From: Citrobacter amalonaticus
GTDB lineage: Bacteria; Pseudomonadota; Gammaproteobacteria; Enterobacterales; Enterobacteriaceae
DNA length: 64,000 nt
Assembly (NCBI RefSeq): GCF_002918555.1
Contig: NZ_PQMB01000006.1
Coordinates: 1-64,000, forward strand
Reading direction: 5' to 3'
This document shows positions 27,034 to 35,563 of this stretch, one piece after another. Position 1 is the first letter of the stretch; the number at the start of each line of letters is the position of its first letter. The position numbers were made by a program, and so were the translations under genes. Under the pieces are notes generated by a model. That model was not told the DNA's origin. It worked only from the letters and a program-made list of their open reading frames with translations, and searched no databases.

Positions 27034-29009
27034 GAGAAATCATTGTTGATAATTTTGCTGGTGGTGGCGGTGCGTCAACCGGTATTGAAATGGCGATCGG
27101 TCGCAGTGTTGATATTGCAATCAACCACGACGAGAACGCTGTGGCGATGCACACGACGAACCATCCAGACACTCTGCACTACTGCGAGTCTGTATATGAG
27201 GTTCGACCAAAGATAGCTACCGCAGGTCGTCCGGTGGCGCTGGCGTGGTTTTCTCCGGATTGTCGCCATTTCTCGAAAGCCAAAGGTGCGAAGCCTGTAG
27301 AAAAAGCGATTCGTGGTCTGGCCTGGGTAGTTCTGCGCTGGGGGCTGGATGTTAAGCCCCGGGTGATGAAGCTGGAGAACGTCGAGGGGTTTAAAACGTG
27401 GGGCCCATTGCTGGCTGGTGAAATGCGACCGGATCCGGCCCGCACAGGTGAAACCTTTGAGGCATTTATCGGCATGCTGACTACCGGCATTTCTGCGGAT
27501 CACCCGGCGCTGGTGGAGTGCTGCGAATTCCTGGGTATTACACTTGACAGTGAAGACGCCGCGCGTTTGGTAAGAGGTCTTGGTTATGTCGTGGAATATC
27601 GAGAGTTGCGGGCCTGCGACTACGGCGCACCGACAATCCGGAAAAGATTTTTCATGGTTATGCGTTGTGACGGGAAACCGATAGTTTGGCCGGAACCAAC
27701 ACACGGGGATCCTAAATCACCAGCGGTACAGGCTGGAAAACTGGCTCCGTGGCGAACAGCTGCGGAGTGTATTGACTGGTCCATTCCCGCGCCGTCGATC
27801 TTCGACCGCAAAAAATCATTGGCTGAGAACACACTCAAACGTATAGCTCGCGGGATCCAGCGTTTCGTTATCGACAGCGCATCGCCGTTTATCGTGAAGT
27901 GCAACCACACCAGTAGTCGTTCAAGTTATGACTGTTTCCGTGGGCAGTCACTGGAAGAACCGCTGCAGACGATCACGAAAAAGCATGGTTACGCAATCGC
28001 AGTACCACATCTTACAAAATTTCGTACCGGTGCAACCGGGCACGTAGTCACCGAACCCGTTCCGACAATCACCGCCGGTACCTCACAGCGTCCGGGAGGG
28101 AATGGTCATGCTTTAGGCATTGTGGAGGCTGCCCTAACTCCTTTCCTAGCTGGCAACGGCGGTAGCGAGTACCAGGCTAAACCGCGCCCGCTGGATAAAC
28201 CTGCTCACACCATTCTGAAGCAATCCCGCGCCTGTCTTGTTGCGCCAGTGATAGCCCGCCAGTTCGGGGCCAGCGTCGGACACCGGGCAGATGAACCGAG
28301 CGCAACCATCACCGCTGGCGGTGGCGGCAAATCTCAACTTGTAACACCCACTTTGATCCAGATGGGTTATGGCGAACGCCCCGGGCAGGAACCTCGCGTG
28401 CTGCAACTCGAAAAGCCGCTGGGGACAGTAACTGCAGGTGGTAACAAATTTGCGGTGACCAGCGCTTTTCTGGCGAAGCACTACGGCGGTAACTACTCAG
28501 GATCAGGCGTCGGGATGGATGAACCAATACATTCGGTAACGGCTGTTGATCACCATGCTGTTGTGACATCTCATCTTGTCCATCTGCGCGGATTCTGCAA
28601 AGACGGTCAGAAGACTGACCAGCCGCTGCCGACGATAACCGCTGGTGGTCAGCATGTAGGGGTGGTGAAAACTACACTTGCGGTCGATGAGTACGACGAG
28701 CACCGCGCGCAGCAGACGCTGGAGTTCCTGCGGGAATACTGCGGTGAGGAATGCGACGGACTGGTGGAGATTGACGGTATTACTTATCGAATCGTTGATA
28801 TTGGCATGCGCATGTTGCAACCGCATGAGCTTTACAAGGCCCAGGGCTTCCCTGAATGGTACATCATCGATCGGGATTATCGGGGGCAGAAGTACGCTAA
28901 GGACAAGCAGGTTGCGCGATGTGGTAATGCTGTTCCGCCGCCATTTGCAGAAGCATTAGTGCGGGCTAATTTACCTGAACTTTGTCAGCAGAGAGGGATT
29001 GCTGCTTAA
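27030..29009 (+). CDS. Phage cytosine-C5 DNA methyltransferase with internal repeats
   Basis: 659 residues from a GTG at 27030 that overlaps the upstream stop (GTGA). Motif I is DNFAGGGGASTGIE, the catalytic cysteine lies in FSPDCRHFSKAKG (PDC where PPC is usual, as in other phage members), and the Glu motif is KLENVEGF. Motifs IX-X near the end include MLQPHELYKAQGFPEWY and RCGNAVPPP. Residues about 320-570 consist of imperfect units with a (E/D)xPxxT(I/V)TAG core, seen about six times. Likely role: self-methylation against restriction. Confidence 0.9.
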   Translation: MREIIVDNFAGGGGASTGIEMAIGRSVDIAINHDENAVAMHTTNHPDTLHYCESVYEVRPKIATAGRPVALAWFSPDCRHFSKAKGAKPVEKAIRGLAWVVLRWGLDVKPRVMKLENVEGFKTWGPLLAGEMRPDPARTGETFEAFIGMLTTGISADHPALVECCEFLGITLDSEDAARLVRGLGYVVEYRELRACDYGAPTIRKRFFMVMRCDGKPIVWPEPTHGDPKSPAVQAGKLAPWRTAAECIDWSIPAPSIFDRKKSLAENTLKRIARGIQRFVIDSASPFIVKCNHTSSRSSYDCFRGQSLEEPLQTITKKHGYAIAVPHLTKFRTGATGHVVTEPVPTITAGTSQRPGGNGHALGIVEAALTPFLAGNGGSEYQAKPRPLDKPAHTILKQSRACLVAPVIARQFGASVGHRADEPSATITAGGGGKSQLVTPTLIQMGYGERPGQEPRVLQLEKPLGTVTAGGNKFAVTSAFLAKHYGGNYSGSGVGMDEPIHSVTAVDHHAVVTSHLVHLRGFCKDGQKTDQPLPTITAGGQHVGVVKTTLAVDEYDEHRAQQTLEFLREYCGEECDGLVEIDGITYRIVDIGMRMLQPHELYKAQGFPEWYIIDRDYRGQKYAKDKQVARCGNAVPPPFAEALVRANLPELCQQRGIAA

Positions 29010-29115
29010 TAAAACACTGTTAATTCAAACCTCTACGACGGGTTATTTTTAATCAATACTGACATGAATTAACAATTTGTGCTCTTAAATCATTGATCAT
29101 TTCAATACTTAGGTG

Positions 29116-29135
29116 TACTGTACAAATATACAGTA
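29116..29135. promoter_or_regulatory. LexA (SOS) box upstream of dinI
   Basis: TACTGTACAAATATACAGTA is a symmetric SOS box with CTGT-N8-ACAG, only 18 bases before the dinI ATG. It is very close to the consensus. Confidence 0.93.
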
Positions 29136-29153
29136 TGTGCGGTGGAGGCCATT

Positions 29154-29387
29154 ATGAAAGTCGAATTAACCATTGATCGCATGAAAGAACTTCCTAAAGG
29201 TGCGGTACCAGCATTGGAGAAAGAATTGCTGAAAAGGTTGGGCAATCAGTATGAGAACTGCAGCCTGAGCATACGACGTGCAGGCTCCGATGGTTTAAGT
29301 GTGTTTGGGGGTGACAAGGACGACAAAAAGAAAATCGAAGAAATCCTGCAGGAAACATGGGAAAGCGCCGACGACTGGTTTTATTAA
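29154..29387 (+). CDS. dinI: DinI-family protein
   Basis: 77 residues with the DinI pattern (MKVELTIDRMKELPKGAVPA, then SIRRAGSDGLSVFGGDK and an acidic C-terminal helix). DinI proteins modulate RecA filaments in the SOS response. A strong LexA box lies just upstream and GGAGG precedes the ATG. It is followed by a small gene in the arrangement seen with Gifsy antirepressors. The 29010-29110 gap holds no gene. Confidence 0.9.
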   Translation: MKVELTIDRMKELPKGAVPALEKELLKRLGNQYENCSLSIRRAGSDGLSVFGGDKDDKKKIEEILQETWESADDWFY

Positions 29388-29503
29388 TATTGCGCTTAAG
29401 GCTGGCGCGCATTTTTCAGAATATCGCAATTTGCGTATCCCTTTTATGCTGCTGCCGACAATCTTTAATCGCGTCTGTACGTCGCTCGAAGGGAGAACAG
29501 AGT

Positions 29504-29752
29504 GTGAGTGATTCAGCTTTGCAAACGTCAGAAGACAACTGGTATGACATAGTAAGACGGTCTGACGGCTGCGTGGTGTTTAGCTTTCCTTCATCGGGCA
29601 GGCATCTAATCTATCGCGTCAATGGCATGGTTTCTATGCGGCCGTTACTGGATGATGAAGAAGTCTTTACTCCCAATGGCTTTATGCAATTTATCCGACG
29701 TCTCGGCTACCGGGTAACACCACCTTCTGATAATATGAAATCAACGGTCTGA
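29504..29752 (+). CDS. Candidate SOS-induced antirepressor (Gifsy-type position)
   Basis: An 82-residue protein starting at GTG 29504 with GGGAG upstream. It contains NWYDIVRRSDGCVVFSFPSS and NGFMQFIRRLGYRV. It is the only gene after dinI under the LexA box. In Gifsy prophages small antirepressors in dinI operons bind non-cleavable repressors, and the repressor here also lacks a protease domain. The assignment rests on context; I cannot confirm sequence homology. Confidence 0.5.
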   Translation: MSDSALQTSEDNWYDIVRRSDGCVVFSFPSSGRHLIYRVNGMVSMRPLLDDEEVFTPNGFMQFIRRLGYRVTPPSDNMKSTV

Positions 29753-29786
29753 ACAACCGTAACCTACTGCGCCACGGAGAGAAACC

Positions 29787-30389
29787 ATGGCGCACGAACT
29801 ACAACTCATCAAGCAGTCTTCAGGAATCCTGATCCCCGCTACGCCGGAGACCAGCGATATTCTGCAATCAAAAATCAAACTCGGTGCCGTGCTGGTAGCC
29901 GAATTTCGTCAGGTGAGGAACCCCGCATTCCATCGCCGATTCTTCGCATTACTCAATCTCGGTTTCGAATACTGGGAACCTACTGGCGGGGCGATCTCTT
30001 CCAACGAACGTAAATTGGTGACCGGGTACGCTAAATTCCTCGCGGCATTTGGTGGAAACGAAGGCGCACTGCTGGATGCTGCCGAGCAGTATCTGGAGCA
30101 GGTAGCCAGTCGCCGAATTACCAATGGGATCAGCCTGTGTAAATCCTTTGATGCGTACCGTGCATGGGTAATTGTCGAGGCCGGCCACTACGACGCAATT
30201 CAATTGCCTGACGGAACTCTTCGTAAACACCCCCGCAGCATAGCTTTCGCCAACATGGACGAAACCGAGTTCCAGCAACTGTACAAAGCCGCGCTCGATG
30301 TTCTGTGGCGCTGGGTATTATCGCGGGCATTCAAGAACCAGCGAGAAGCGGAAAACGCCGCTGCGCAGCTTATGAGCTTTGCGGGGTGA
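29787..30389 (+). CDS. DUF1367-family phage protein
   Basis: 200 residues starting MAHELQLIKQSSGILIPATP. The pattern (FHRRFFALLNLGFEYWEP and FQQLYKAALDVLWRWVLS) is typical of DUF1367 proteins in the nin-like region of lambdoid phages, near rusA and ninB-type genes. Function unknown. Confidence 0.8.
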   Translation: MAHELQLIKQSSGILIPATPETSDILQSKIKLGAVLVAEFRQVRNPAFHRRFFALLNLGFEYWEPTGGAISSNERKLVTGYAKFLAAFGGNEGALLDAAEQYLEQVASRRITNGISLCKSFDAYRAWVIVEAGHYDAIQLPDGTLRKHPRSIAFANMDETEFQQLYKAALDVLWRWVLSRAFKNQREAENAAAQLMSFAG

Positions 30390-30394
30390 TGGCG

Positions 30395-30595
30395 ATGAAA
30401 TATTCATATTTTCACCACACGGAATGTACCAACGAGCAGGCAGATCGCCTGATTGCAGATTATCGGGCTCGCGGTATCAGGACCGAAAAAAGCCTCAACC
30501 CTGATTTCCTTACCTGGACGGTCAGCGTGAAATTGCCAGAGTGCGGACGTCTGGCACGGACGCCGAGAACTTTCCGACAAAAAGTCTGGGGGTGA
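30395..30595 (+). CDS. 66-residue phage protein in the nin-like region
   Basis: Starts MKYSYFHHTECTNEQADRLI. Includes a predicted helix and a strand-rich middle (FLTWTVSVKLPECGR). A second in-frame ATG at 30389 would add two residues. Packed three bases before the DUF1364 gene. Not recognised. Confidence 0.55.
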   Translation: MKYSYFHHTECTNEQADRLIADYRARGIRTEKSLNPDFLTWTVSVKLPECGRLARTPRTFRQKVWG

Positions 30596-30597
30596 AC

Positions 30598-30888
30598 ATG
30601 GCTAATCTTCGAAAAGCTGCGCGTGGCCGGGAATGTCAGGTACGGATCCCCGGCATCTGCAACGGTAACCCGGAAACGTCTGTACTGGCGCATATTCGCC
30701 TGGCTGGGTTATGCGGTACCGGAATTAAACCACCTGACCTGATTGCCACCATTGCGTGTTCGGCCTGTCACGACGAAATAGACCGCCGGACGCACCTGGT
30801 GGATGCGGACTATGCAAAGGAGTGCGCGCTGGAAGGTATGGCTCGCACGCAGGTTATCTGGCTGAAAGAGGGGCTCGTGAAGTCATGA
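30598..30888 (+). CDS. DUF1364 (YbcO-like) nuclease-type protein
   Basis: 96 residues starting [20 protein letters not shown]. Cys/His ligands of an HNH-like zinc site are visible in [11 protein letters not shown] and [14 protein letters not shown]. coli DLP12 YbcO has the same family and the same position next to rusA. The stop overlaps rusA (ATGA). Confidence 0.85.
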   Translation: MANLRKAARGRECQVRIPGICNGNPETSVLAHIRLAGLCGTGIKPPDLIATIACSACHDEIDRRTHLVDADYAKECALEGMARTQVIWLKEGLVKS

Positions 30889-31247
30889 ACCAATACCACA
30901 TTTCATTACCCTGGCCGCCGAGCAATAACCGTTACTACCGCCACAATCGTGGGCGCACGCATATCAGCCCAGAGGGGCAGGCGTATCGCGACAGCGTCGC
31001 CAGAATCATCAAAGACTCAATGTTGGATATCGGCCTGACTATGCCGGTGAAAATCCGCATCGAGTGCTACATGCCGGACCGCCGCCGCCGTGACCTTGAC
31101 AACCTGCAAAAAGCTGCGTTCGACGCTCTGACGAAATCCGGTTTCTGGCGCGACGACCAACAGGTTGATTACTACAGCGTGAAGAGAATGCCGATCGTCA
31201 AAGGCGGCAAACTTGAGTTGACCATCACCGAGCTGGAGTCCGCATGA
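30885..31247 (+). CDS. rusA: Holliday-junction resolvase RusA
   Basis: 120 residues. The acidic catalytic residues are in [19 protein letters not shown] and [14 protein letters not shown]. RusA resolves four-way junctions made during phage recombination. Starts [18 protein letters not shown]. Overlaps both neighbours by four bases. Confidence 0.93.
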   Translation: MNQYHISLPWPPSNNRYYRHNRGRTHISPEGQAYRDSVARIIKDSMLDIGLTMPVKIRIECYMPDRRRRDLDNLQKAAFDALTKSGFWRDDQQVDYYSVKRMPIVKGGKLELTITELESA

Positions 31248-31375
31248 CTTTCGAGTCCTACTTTACCGATCACCTCCGCGTTCGCTGGCAGCGATTGCGC
31301 TTATACCATTTTCCCGGCTCTGTACTGACGGACTACCGAATACTGAAAAATTACCTGAAAACTTATGCTGGATAA
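31244..31375 (+). CDS. YlcG-family small protein
   Basis: A 43-residue protein, starting [20 protein letters not shown] and ending YLKTYAG. The segment [18 protein letters not shown] is typical of YlcG of DLP12, which also follows rusA. The start overlaps the rusA stop (ATGA). Function unknown. Confidence 0.8.
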   Translation: MTFESYFTDHLRVRWQRLRLYHFPGSVLTDYRILKNYLKTYAG

Positions 31376-31380
31376 ACACG

Positions 31381-32190
31381 ATGAACCTCGAATCAATCGC
31401 AAAATACTTTGCACCGAAATCCCCGATGTTCAGTGATTCCTCACGAGCAACAGCTACAGACAATCTCACTGGTACTGATGTGATGGCCGCTCTTGGCCTC
31501 GTTAATACTAAGTGCAGATTTGGTTTCGATCTTTACCTGGCAAAAATTGGCATCAGCAGCCCGGATCGGGCAATGGAGGCTCTATATGGTTCAGCCGTTG
31601 AGATATCACGACATTTCAGACCAGTTACTGAACTCGATGAAGGGTTACGCCAACGAGTTCTCGAAATACTGTGCGCTTTTGCTTATCAGGATTACGCCCG
31701 TAGTGCGGCAAGCGTTCGCAGATGCGACTGTTGCGATGGGGACGGCTTTACCGAGGCGGATATTTTCACAAATAAAGTTCAGTACCCGGATGGGAAACCG
31801 CCTAAATGGGCAAAAATCACGAAGGGGGTTTGCCCTTCCTATTGGGAAGAATGGAAATCTGTTCGGGAAACAGCACGCGTTTTATGTTCGGCCTGTAACG
31901 GCAAAGGTGTTATCAGCAATGCGTGTCGCTGCCATGGAAAAGGGAAGGTACTGGACAAGAAGGAAACGGAGTTGCAGGGCGTGCCGGTTATGAAGGTGTG
32001 CGACCGCTGCAGCGGAAGAGGTTACGCCCGGCTGAAGTTCGCCAGTGTCCTGGAGGGTGTCCGCACTGTATGGGATGTGAAGAAAACCACGGCATATGAT
32101 CACATACAGCCGTTTTTTGAATTGCTGGTGGAAGAGTGTCACAGACAGGAGGGATATGCAGACAGTGCATTGAAATCTGTTACTCGGTAG
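31381..32190 (+). CDS. Q: Late antiterminator Q (phage-82-type)
   Basis: 269 residues. Cys pairs of a zinc-finger-like region occur in CDCCDGDGF, CSACNGKGV, CRCHGKGK and CDRCSGRGY (about residues 115-220), as in 82-type Q proteins. Q joins RNA polymerase paused after PR' and lets it read through tR' into the late genes. PR' and tR' follow directly. Confidence 0.88.
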   Translation: MNLESIAKYFAPKSPMFSDSSRATATDNLTGTDVMAALGLVNTKCRFGFDLYLAKIGISSPDRAMEALYGSAVEISRHFRPVTELDEGLRQRVLEILCAFAYQDYARSAASVRRCDCCDGDGFTEADIFTNKVQYPDGKPPKWAKITKGVCPSYWEEWKSVRETARVLCSACNGKGVISNACRCHGKGKVLDKKETELQGVPVMKVCDRCSGRGYARLKFASVLEGVRTVWDVKKTTAYDHIQPFFELLVEECHRQEGYADSALKSVTR

Positions 32191-32230
32191 TTTTTTTCCA
32201 CAAAAGGTAAATTTTAGAGAAAAAAGATAT

Positions 32231-32259
32231 TGTAGTTTACGGAATTCTCGGCTAGTATC
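32231..32259 (+). promoter_or_regulatory. Late promoter PR'
   Basis: TTGTAG, 17 bases, TAGTAT just downstream of Q and upstream of a terminator, as expected for PR'. The match to consensus is moderate, so the position is the main argument. Confidence 0.5.
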
Positions 32260-32310
32260 GGCTCTAACGCTGGGAATCCGTTCAATCGTTCCGAAGCAAC
32301 AAAATTATAA

Positions 32311-32335
32311 GCCTCGCCATCGTGCGGGGCTTTTT
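32311..32335 (+). terminator. tR' terminator
   Basis: GCCTCGC and GCGGGGC (one G-T pair) around CATCGT-type loop, followed by TTTTT. It lies about 50 bases after PR' and would be overridden by Q. Confidence 0.75.
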
Positions 32336-32424
32336 CGTATTCACCTCCATGTAGTAAGCAAAAATGTTGACGCGGTAGGCATAAATGTTTACTATAATCC
32401 CATGTTCAACAGAATGGAGGAATG

Positions 32425-32601
32425 GTGAAGCAAAACGAGTTCAGGCGGTGGCTTGAATCTCAGGGGGTCGAAGTTTCAAACGGTACTAACCATCTGAAAC
32501 TAAGATACAACGGGAAGCGAAGCGTAATGCCAAGACATCCCGGCGATGAGATAAAAGAACCACTGAGAAAGGCGATACTTAAACAATTAGGCCTCAAATA
32601 A
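32425..32601 (+). CDS. hicA: HicA toxin (mRNA interferase)
   Basis: 58 residues. Starts MKQNEFRRWLESQGVEVSNG from a GTG at 32425; an ATG at 32422 would add one residue, and GGAGG directly precedes. The double-stranded-RNA-binding-like fold of HicA toxins is indicated by TNHLKLRYNGKRSVMPRHPG, with the active-site His in NHLK. A repeated ten-base box (AAATGTTGAC, AAATGTTTAC at 32362-32391) upstream may be the HicB operator. Confidence 0.88.
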   Translation: MKQNEFRRWLESQGVEVSNGTNHLKLRYNGKRSVMPRHPGDEIKEPLRKAILKQLGLK

Positions 32602-32650
32602 TAAACCAGCCCTTCGTGGCTGGTTACTCGGAAAGCTTCATCAGTACGAT

Positions 32651-33346
32651 ATGCGATATCCAGTAACTTTAACACCCGACAGTGGCGGATATGTAGTTTC
32701 ATTCCCTGATGTGCCCGAGGCATTAACTCAGGGCGATACGCGGGAAGAGGCGCTGGCCAACGCACTGGATGCGCTCGTTACAGCATTCGAGTTTTACTTC
32801 GAAGATAACGAGCGAATTCCTGAGCCTGGTCCGGTAGTCGATGAGTTCGTTGAAGTGCCATCAAGCTTTGCAGCAAAGGTTCTTATGCTGAATGCCTTCG
32901 TTGAATCGGGAATTACCCGTGTAGAGCTGGCGTCTCGCATGGGGATCAAGAAGCAGGAAATCACACGCCTGTTTGACCTGAACCACACGACGAAAATCGA
33001 TACTATCAGGCAGGCGATGGCTACCATGAACAAGCCTTTGACCTTAAGCTCATTTGTTCAGCTTGATGTTTACCAGGTGAAGGATGCCGATGATCAGCTT
33101 TCTGTGATGCTGAAAAGAGGGGAGGTAGTCTACTTTGCTGCCTCACCTATCACCAACCCGAAAGCGGTTTATTTATATTCCGGTGTGGTCGTTGCAAACG
33201 AGTATCCAGAATCCAGCTTCATCGTGATTAAGGATTTTATTCAGGTGGGAAGTGATATTCCTGAACTCGTGACTCTAAGTAAACAGCCAGTGATGAGCAT
33301 CGTTGCTGAGGTATCTCATCTTGCTGCGAACTGTCTAATTAAATAA
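32651..33346 (+). CDS. hicB: HicB antitoxin with extra C-terminal domain
   Basis: 231 residues, versus about 138 in E. coli HicB. Residues 1-60 are the HicB RNase-H-like part (RYPVTLTPDSGGYVVSFPDV) and about 85-128 the DNA-binding HTH (ITRVELASRMGIKKQEITRL). About 95 further residues (VQLDVYQVKDADDQLSVMLK to the end) have no match known to me. An in-frame late stop or fusion with another small protein could explain them. HicB neutralises HicA and represses the operon. A terminator follows at 33361. Confidence 0.8.
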   Translation: MRYPVTLTPDSGGYVVSFPDVPEALTQGDTREEALANALDALVTAFEFYFEDNERIPEPGPVVDEFVEVPSSFAAKVLMLNAFVESGITRVELASRMGIKKQEITRLFDLNHTTKIDTIRQAMATMNKPLTLSSFVQLDVYQVKDADDQLSVMLKRGEVVYFAASPITNPKAVYLYSGVVVANEYPESSFIVIKDFIQVGSDIPELVTLSKQPVMSIVAEVSHLAANCLIK

Positions 33347-33360
33347 AGCTACTCTCATGC

Positions 33361-33388
33361 AAAAGGCTTGCTTCGGCCGGCCTTTTTT
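33361..33388 (+). terminator. Intrinsic terminator after hicB
   Basis: AAAAGGC and GGCCTTTTTT surround a GC-rich loop just after the hicB stop. The following 190 bases to the holin gene contain no clear gene. Confidence 0.6.
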
Positions 33389-33582
33389 ATGCCTTCTGTC
33401 TGGAACCTTTAGGCCATCGAGTCGACATTGCCTTACCCCCATATTGCCCGCTTGTCGCGGCCTTTTAAATTTTCAGGCTCACGGGAATCATCCGCTGCGT
33501 GCTCTGTTGATAAATCACGGCCCGAGCAGCCTGACCCCTTTTAATCTCACACAGCGCCATCCGAAGAATCGGAGGTGAGGCT

Positions 33583-33861
33583 ATGACCAGAATGAGCACC
33601 ATTTACAGCAGACTTTCATATGGAACAGGCACCACGCTGACCGGCTGCGGTGTATCAGCGAAGGCATACGCCGAAACAGCTAAAACAGCAAAAGAGGTGT
33701 CCTGGATGTTGGCCGACAGAATTGCAGGATTAAGCCTGAGCGACTGGGCAATTATTGTCGGTATCGCATGCACTGTTATTACCTGCGCAGTGAACTGGTA
33801 TTACCGGCGCAAGGAAAGGGAGGACCGGCTTAATGGCAATGTCTACGGCAACCAGAAATAA
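33583..33861 (+). CDS. Holin (single-span, HP1-like)
   Basis: 92 residues. One strong membrane span, WAIIVGIACTVITCAVNWYY (about residues 54-73), followed by a basic tail (RRKEREDRL). CGGAGGTGAGG precedes the ATG. The 3' end overlaps the endolysin start, the usual order of lysis cassettes. The family call is from layout and from memory of HP1-like holins. Confidence 0.7.
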   Translation: MTRMSTIYSRLSYGTGTTLTGCGVSAKAYAETAKTAKEVSWMLADRIAGLSLSDWAIIVGIACTVITCAVNWYYRRKEREDRLNGNVYGNQK

Positions 33862-34381
33862 ACTCAGCGCGGCTATGCTGGCACTTATTGCCGCTGGTGC
33901 ATCGGCCCCGGTTTTATTAGATCAGTTCCTGGATGAGAAAGAAGGTAACAGCCAGACAGCATACCGAGATGGCGGTGGGATCTGGACTATCTGCCGTGGC
34001 GCCACAATGGTTGATGGTAAGCAGGTAGTGCAGGGCATGAAGCTTACACAGGCGAAATGCGATCAGGTCAACGCCATCGAGCGGGATAAGGCTTTGGCCT
34101 GGGTGGAACGCAATATCAAAGTACCACTGACAGAACCGCAGAAAGCAGGCATCGCTTCGTTTTGCCCTTACAACATCGGCCCCGGAAAATGTTTCCCATC
34201 AACGTTTTACAAGCGCATTAACGCTGGCGACCGTAAAGGAGCCTGTGAAGCAATCCGCTGGTGGATTAAAGATGGGGGCCGCGACTGTCGTCTGACCAAA
34301 GGCCAGAAAAATGGTTGCTATGGTCAGGTAGAGCGACGCGACCAGGAAAGCGCGTTGACGTGCTGGGGGATAGACCAGTGA
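33833..34381 (+). CDS. SAR endolysin (phage lysozyme, GH24)
   Basis: 182 residues. The weakly hydrophobic N-terminal segment LSAAMLALIAAGASAPVLLD acts as a signal-arrest-release anchor as in P21 endolysin. The catalytic pattern Glu-8-Asp-5-Thr is present: EGNSQTAYRD then GGGIWT. Several Cys residues (CRGATM, CDQV, CPYN) fit SAR-type disulfide control. It overlaps the holin gene and is followed by Rz via GTGA. Confidence 0.9.
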   Translation: MAMSTATRNKLSAAMLALIAAGASAPVLLDQFLDEKEGNSQTAYRDGGGIWTICRGATMVDGKQVVQGMKLTQAKCDQVNAIERDKALAWVERNIKVPLTEPQKAGIASFCPYNIGPGKCFPSTFYKRINAGDRKGACEAIRWWIKDGGRDCRLTKGQKNGCYGQVERRDQESALTCWGIDQ

Positions 34382-34932
34382 ACAGAAGCGTCGTTGTTGT
34401 TGGGATGGTAGCTATCATCTTCATCGCGGTGCTTTGTGTGCTGCTGACCCGCAGTAATGCCGCGCTGACCACATCTGAGAGTGATAACTTGGTGCTGCGC
34501 AGTGACAACGCCCTGCAGGCGACGGTAATAACCACTCAGGCTTTCAACTTCAACCGGTTTAACCAAGTGGCCGAAAACGCCAGTCGACTTAACTCACTTA
34601 TTGATGCTAGTTCCGACAAAACTGTTATCGAATACCGGGAGATCCTCCGACGTGAAAAAACATGCGATCTGCCTGTTCCTGCTGATGTCGCTGGTGGGCT
34701 GCTCGAATACACGTACCGTTTACGTTCCAGCGCAATGCACACCGATACCGGGAACGCTGATGCAGCCGGTGATAGTCCCGTTGCCTCCCGCGCGCTGACG
34801 TACTGCCAGGCCGTACTCTGGATTAAACCTCTTCTTGCAGCGATAGAGAAGGCAAACAACCAACTTGCAGGGATTAGAGAAATTGAAGAGATAAAAAGGC
34901 AGAGGGAGGTTGGAAGCGATGCGGGTAATTAG
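34378..34932 (+). CDS. Rz: Rz-type spanin, inner-membrane subunit
   Basis: 184 residues from a GTG that overlaps the endolysin stop. One N-terminal membrane span (VVVVGMVAIIFIAVLCVLL) then a long helical periplasmic part. It joins Rz1 to disrupt the outer membrane at lysis. Longer than lambda Rz (153). Confidence 0.85.
   Translation: MNRSVVVVGMVAIIFIAVLCVLLTRSNAALTTSESDNLVLRSDNALQATVITTQAFNFNRFNQVAENASRLNSLIDASSDKTVIEYREILRREKTCDLPVPADVAGGLLEYTYRLRSSAMHTDTGNADAAGDSPVASRALTYCQAVLWIKPLLAAIEKANNQLAGIREIEEIKRQREVGSDAGN
34652..34798 (+). CDS. Rz1: Rz1 spanin lipoprotein, nested in Rz
   Basis: 48 residues in a different frame wholly inside Rz. Starts at GTG (VKKHAICLFLLMSLVGCSNT), with lipobox LVGC, and is proline-rich toward the end (VPLPPAR), as Rz1 proteins are. 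Confidence 0.85.
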   Translation: MKKHAICLFLLMSLVGCSNTRTVYVPAQCTPIPGTLMQPVIVPLPPAR

Positions 34933-35119
34933 AAAACATAAAAATAATCTCGCTCTATAGAATTATGTAAATTAATTGTAAGTATGGTTTTTTAATTTCT
35001 AATTAATTAATGACATGGATGTGTTTGCGCAAAATAATAACCGCCTCGTTAATTTTTATGGTTTTTTTTAACTATACTATAACTACAGCGACTTGCTGGA
35101 GAATAAATTGGAGTTTCCC

Positions 35120-35221
35120 ATGAATTTTTACTCAATGAACATATCTCCTGATCAATCTAAGAACAAGGATAGAAAAAATGATGATGAGGAAAAGAATAAA
35201 ACGAAAAAAACACAAAAGTAA
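35120..35221 (+). CDS. 33-residue charged small protein
   Basis: Starts MNFYSMNISPDQSKNKDRKN and ends in a Lys-rich tail. GGAG precedes the ATG and TATACT/TATAAC lies about 40 bases upstream. In the AT-rich region after the lysis genes. Unknown. Confidence 0.45.
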   Translation: MNFYSMNISPDQSKNKDRKNDDEEKNKTKKTQK

Positions 35222-35264
35222 ACATAATGCTTTGTTGTCTTCTTAGTAATTTAAAGGTGGTTTT

Positions 35265-35402
35265 ATGACAGACCGTCCTGATATAGTTGATCCGATGCCT
35301 GAAGATTTACCCTTCCCTGGAGAAGATAAACCTATTTATCCAGATGACGGAGAACCCTCAGAGCCAGATAATCCCGAAATTGAAAGGGATTTTCCTAAAT
35401 GA
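35265..35402 (+). CDS. 45-residue acidic, proline-rich small protein
   Basis: Starts MTDRPDIVDPMPEDLPFPGE and ends IERDFPK. AAAGGTGG precedes the ATG, and a good terminator follows 14 bases after the stop. Strongly acidic with many prolines. Unknown; possibly a moron product. Confidence 0.55.
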   Translation: MTDRPDIVDPMPEDLPFPGEDKPIYPDDGEPSEPDNPEIERDFPK

Positions 35403-35415
35403 TACGCATCATAAT

Positions 35416-35443
35416 AAACCGTCGTAATCTAGGCGGTTTTTTT
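35416..35443 (+). terminator. Intrinsic terminator after the 45-residue gene
   Basis: AAACCG and CGGTTT with a run of Ts. Confidence 0.7.
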
Positions 35444-35535
35444 ATGTGTTGATGATTCGATTAGAACTTCGTATAAATGAAATTTAAAAAATAAGCAATG
35501 TTGTTTATTTTTGCTACTTAAGTGCTCTACGGTTT

Positions 35536-35558
35536 AAATGGCTCGGTATGAGCCATTT
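35536..35558. terminator. Perfect 9-bp hairpin between convergent genes
   Basis: AAATGGCTC, loop GGTAT, GAGCCATTT, just after the stop of the leftward membrane-protein gene. The AT-rich flanks suggest it can work in both directions. Confidence 0.65.
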
Positions 35559-35563
35559 ATTAT

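Noticed and set aside
32260-32340. Possible tRNA after the Q gene
   Set aside because: The stretch has no cloverleaf arms or T-loop consensus; the hairpin is explained by tR'.
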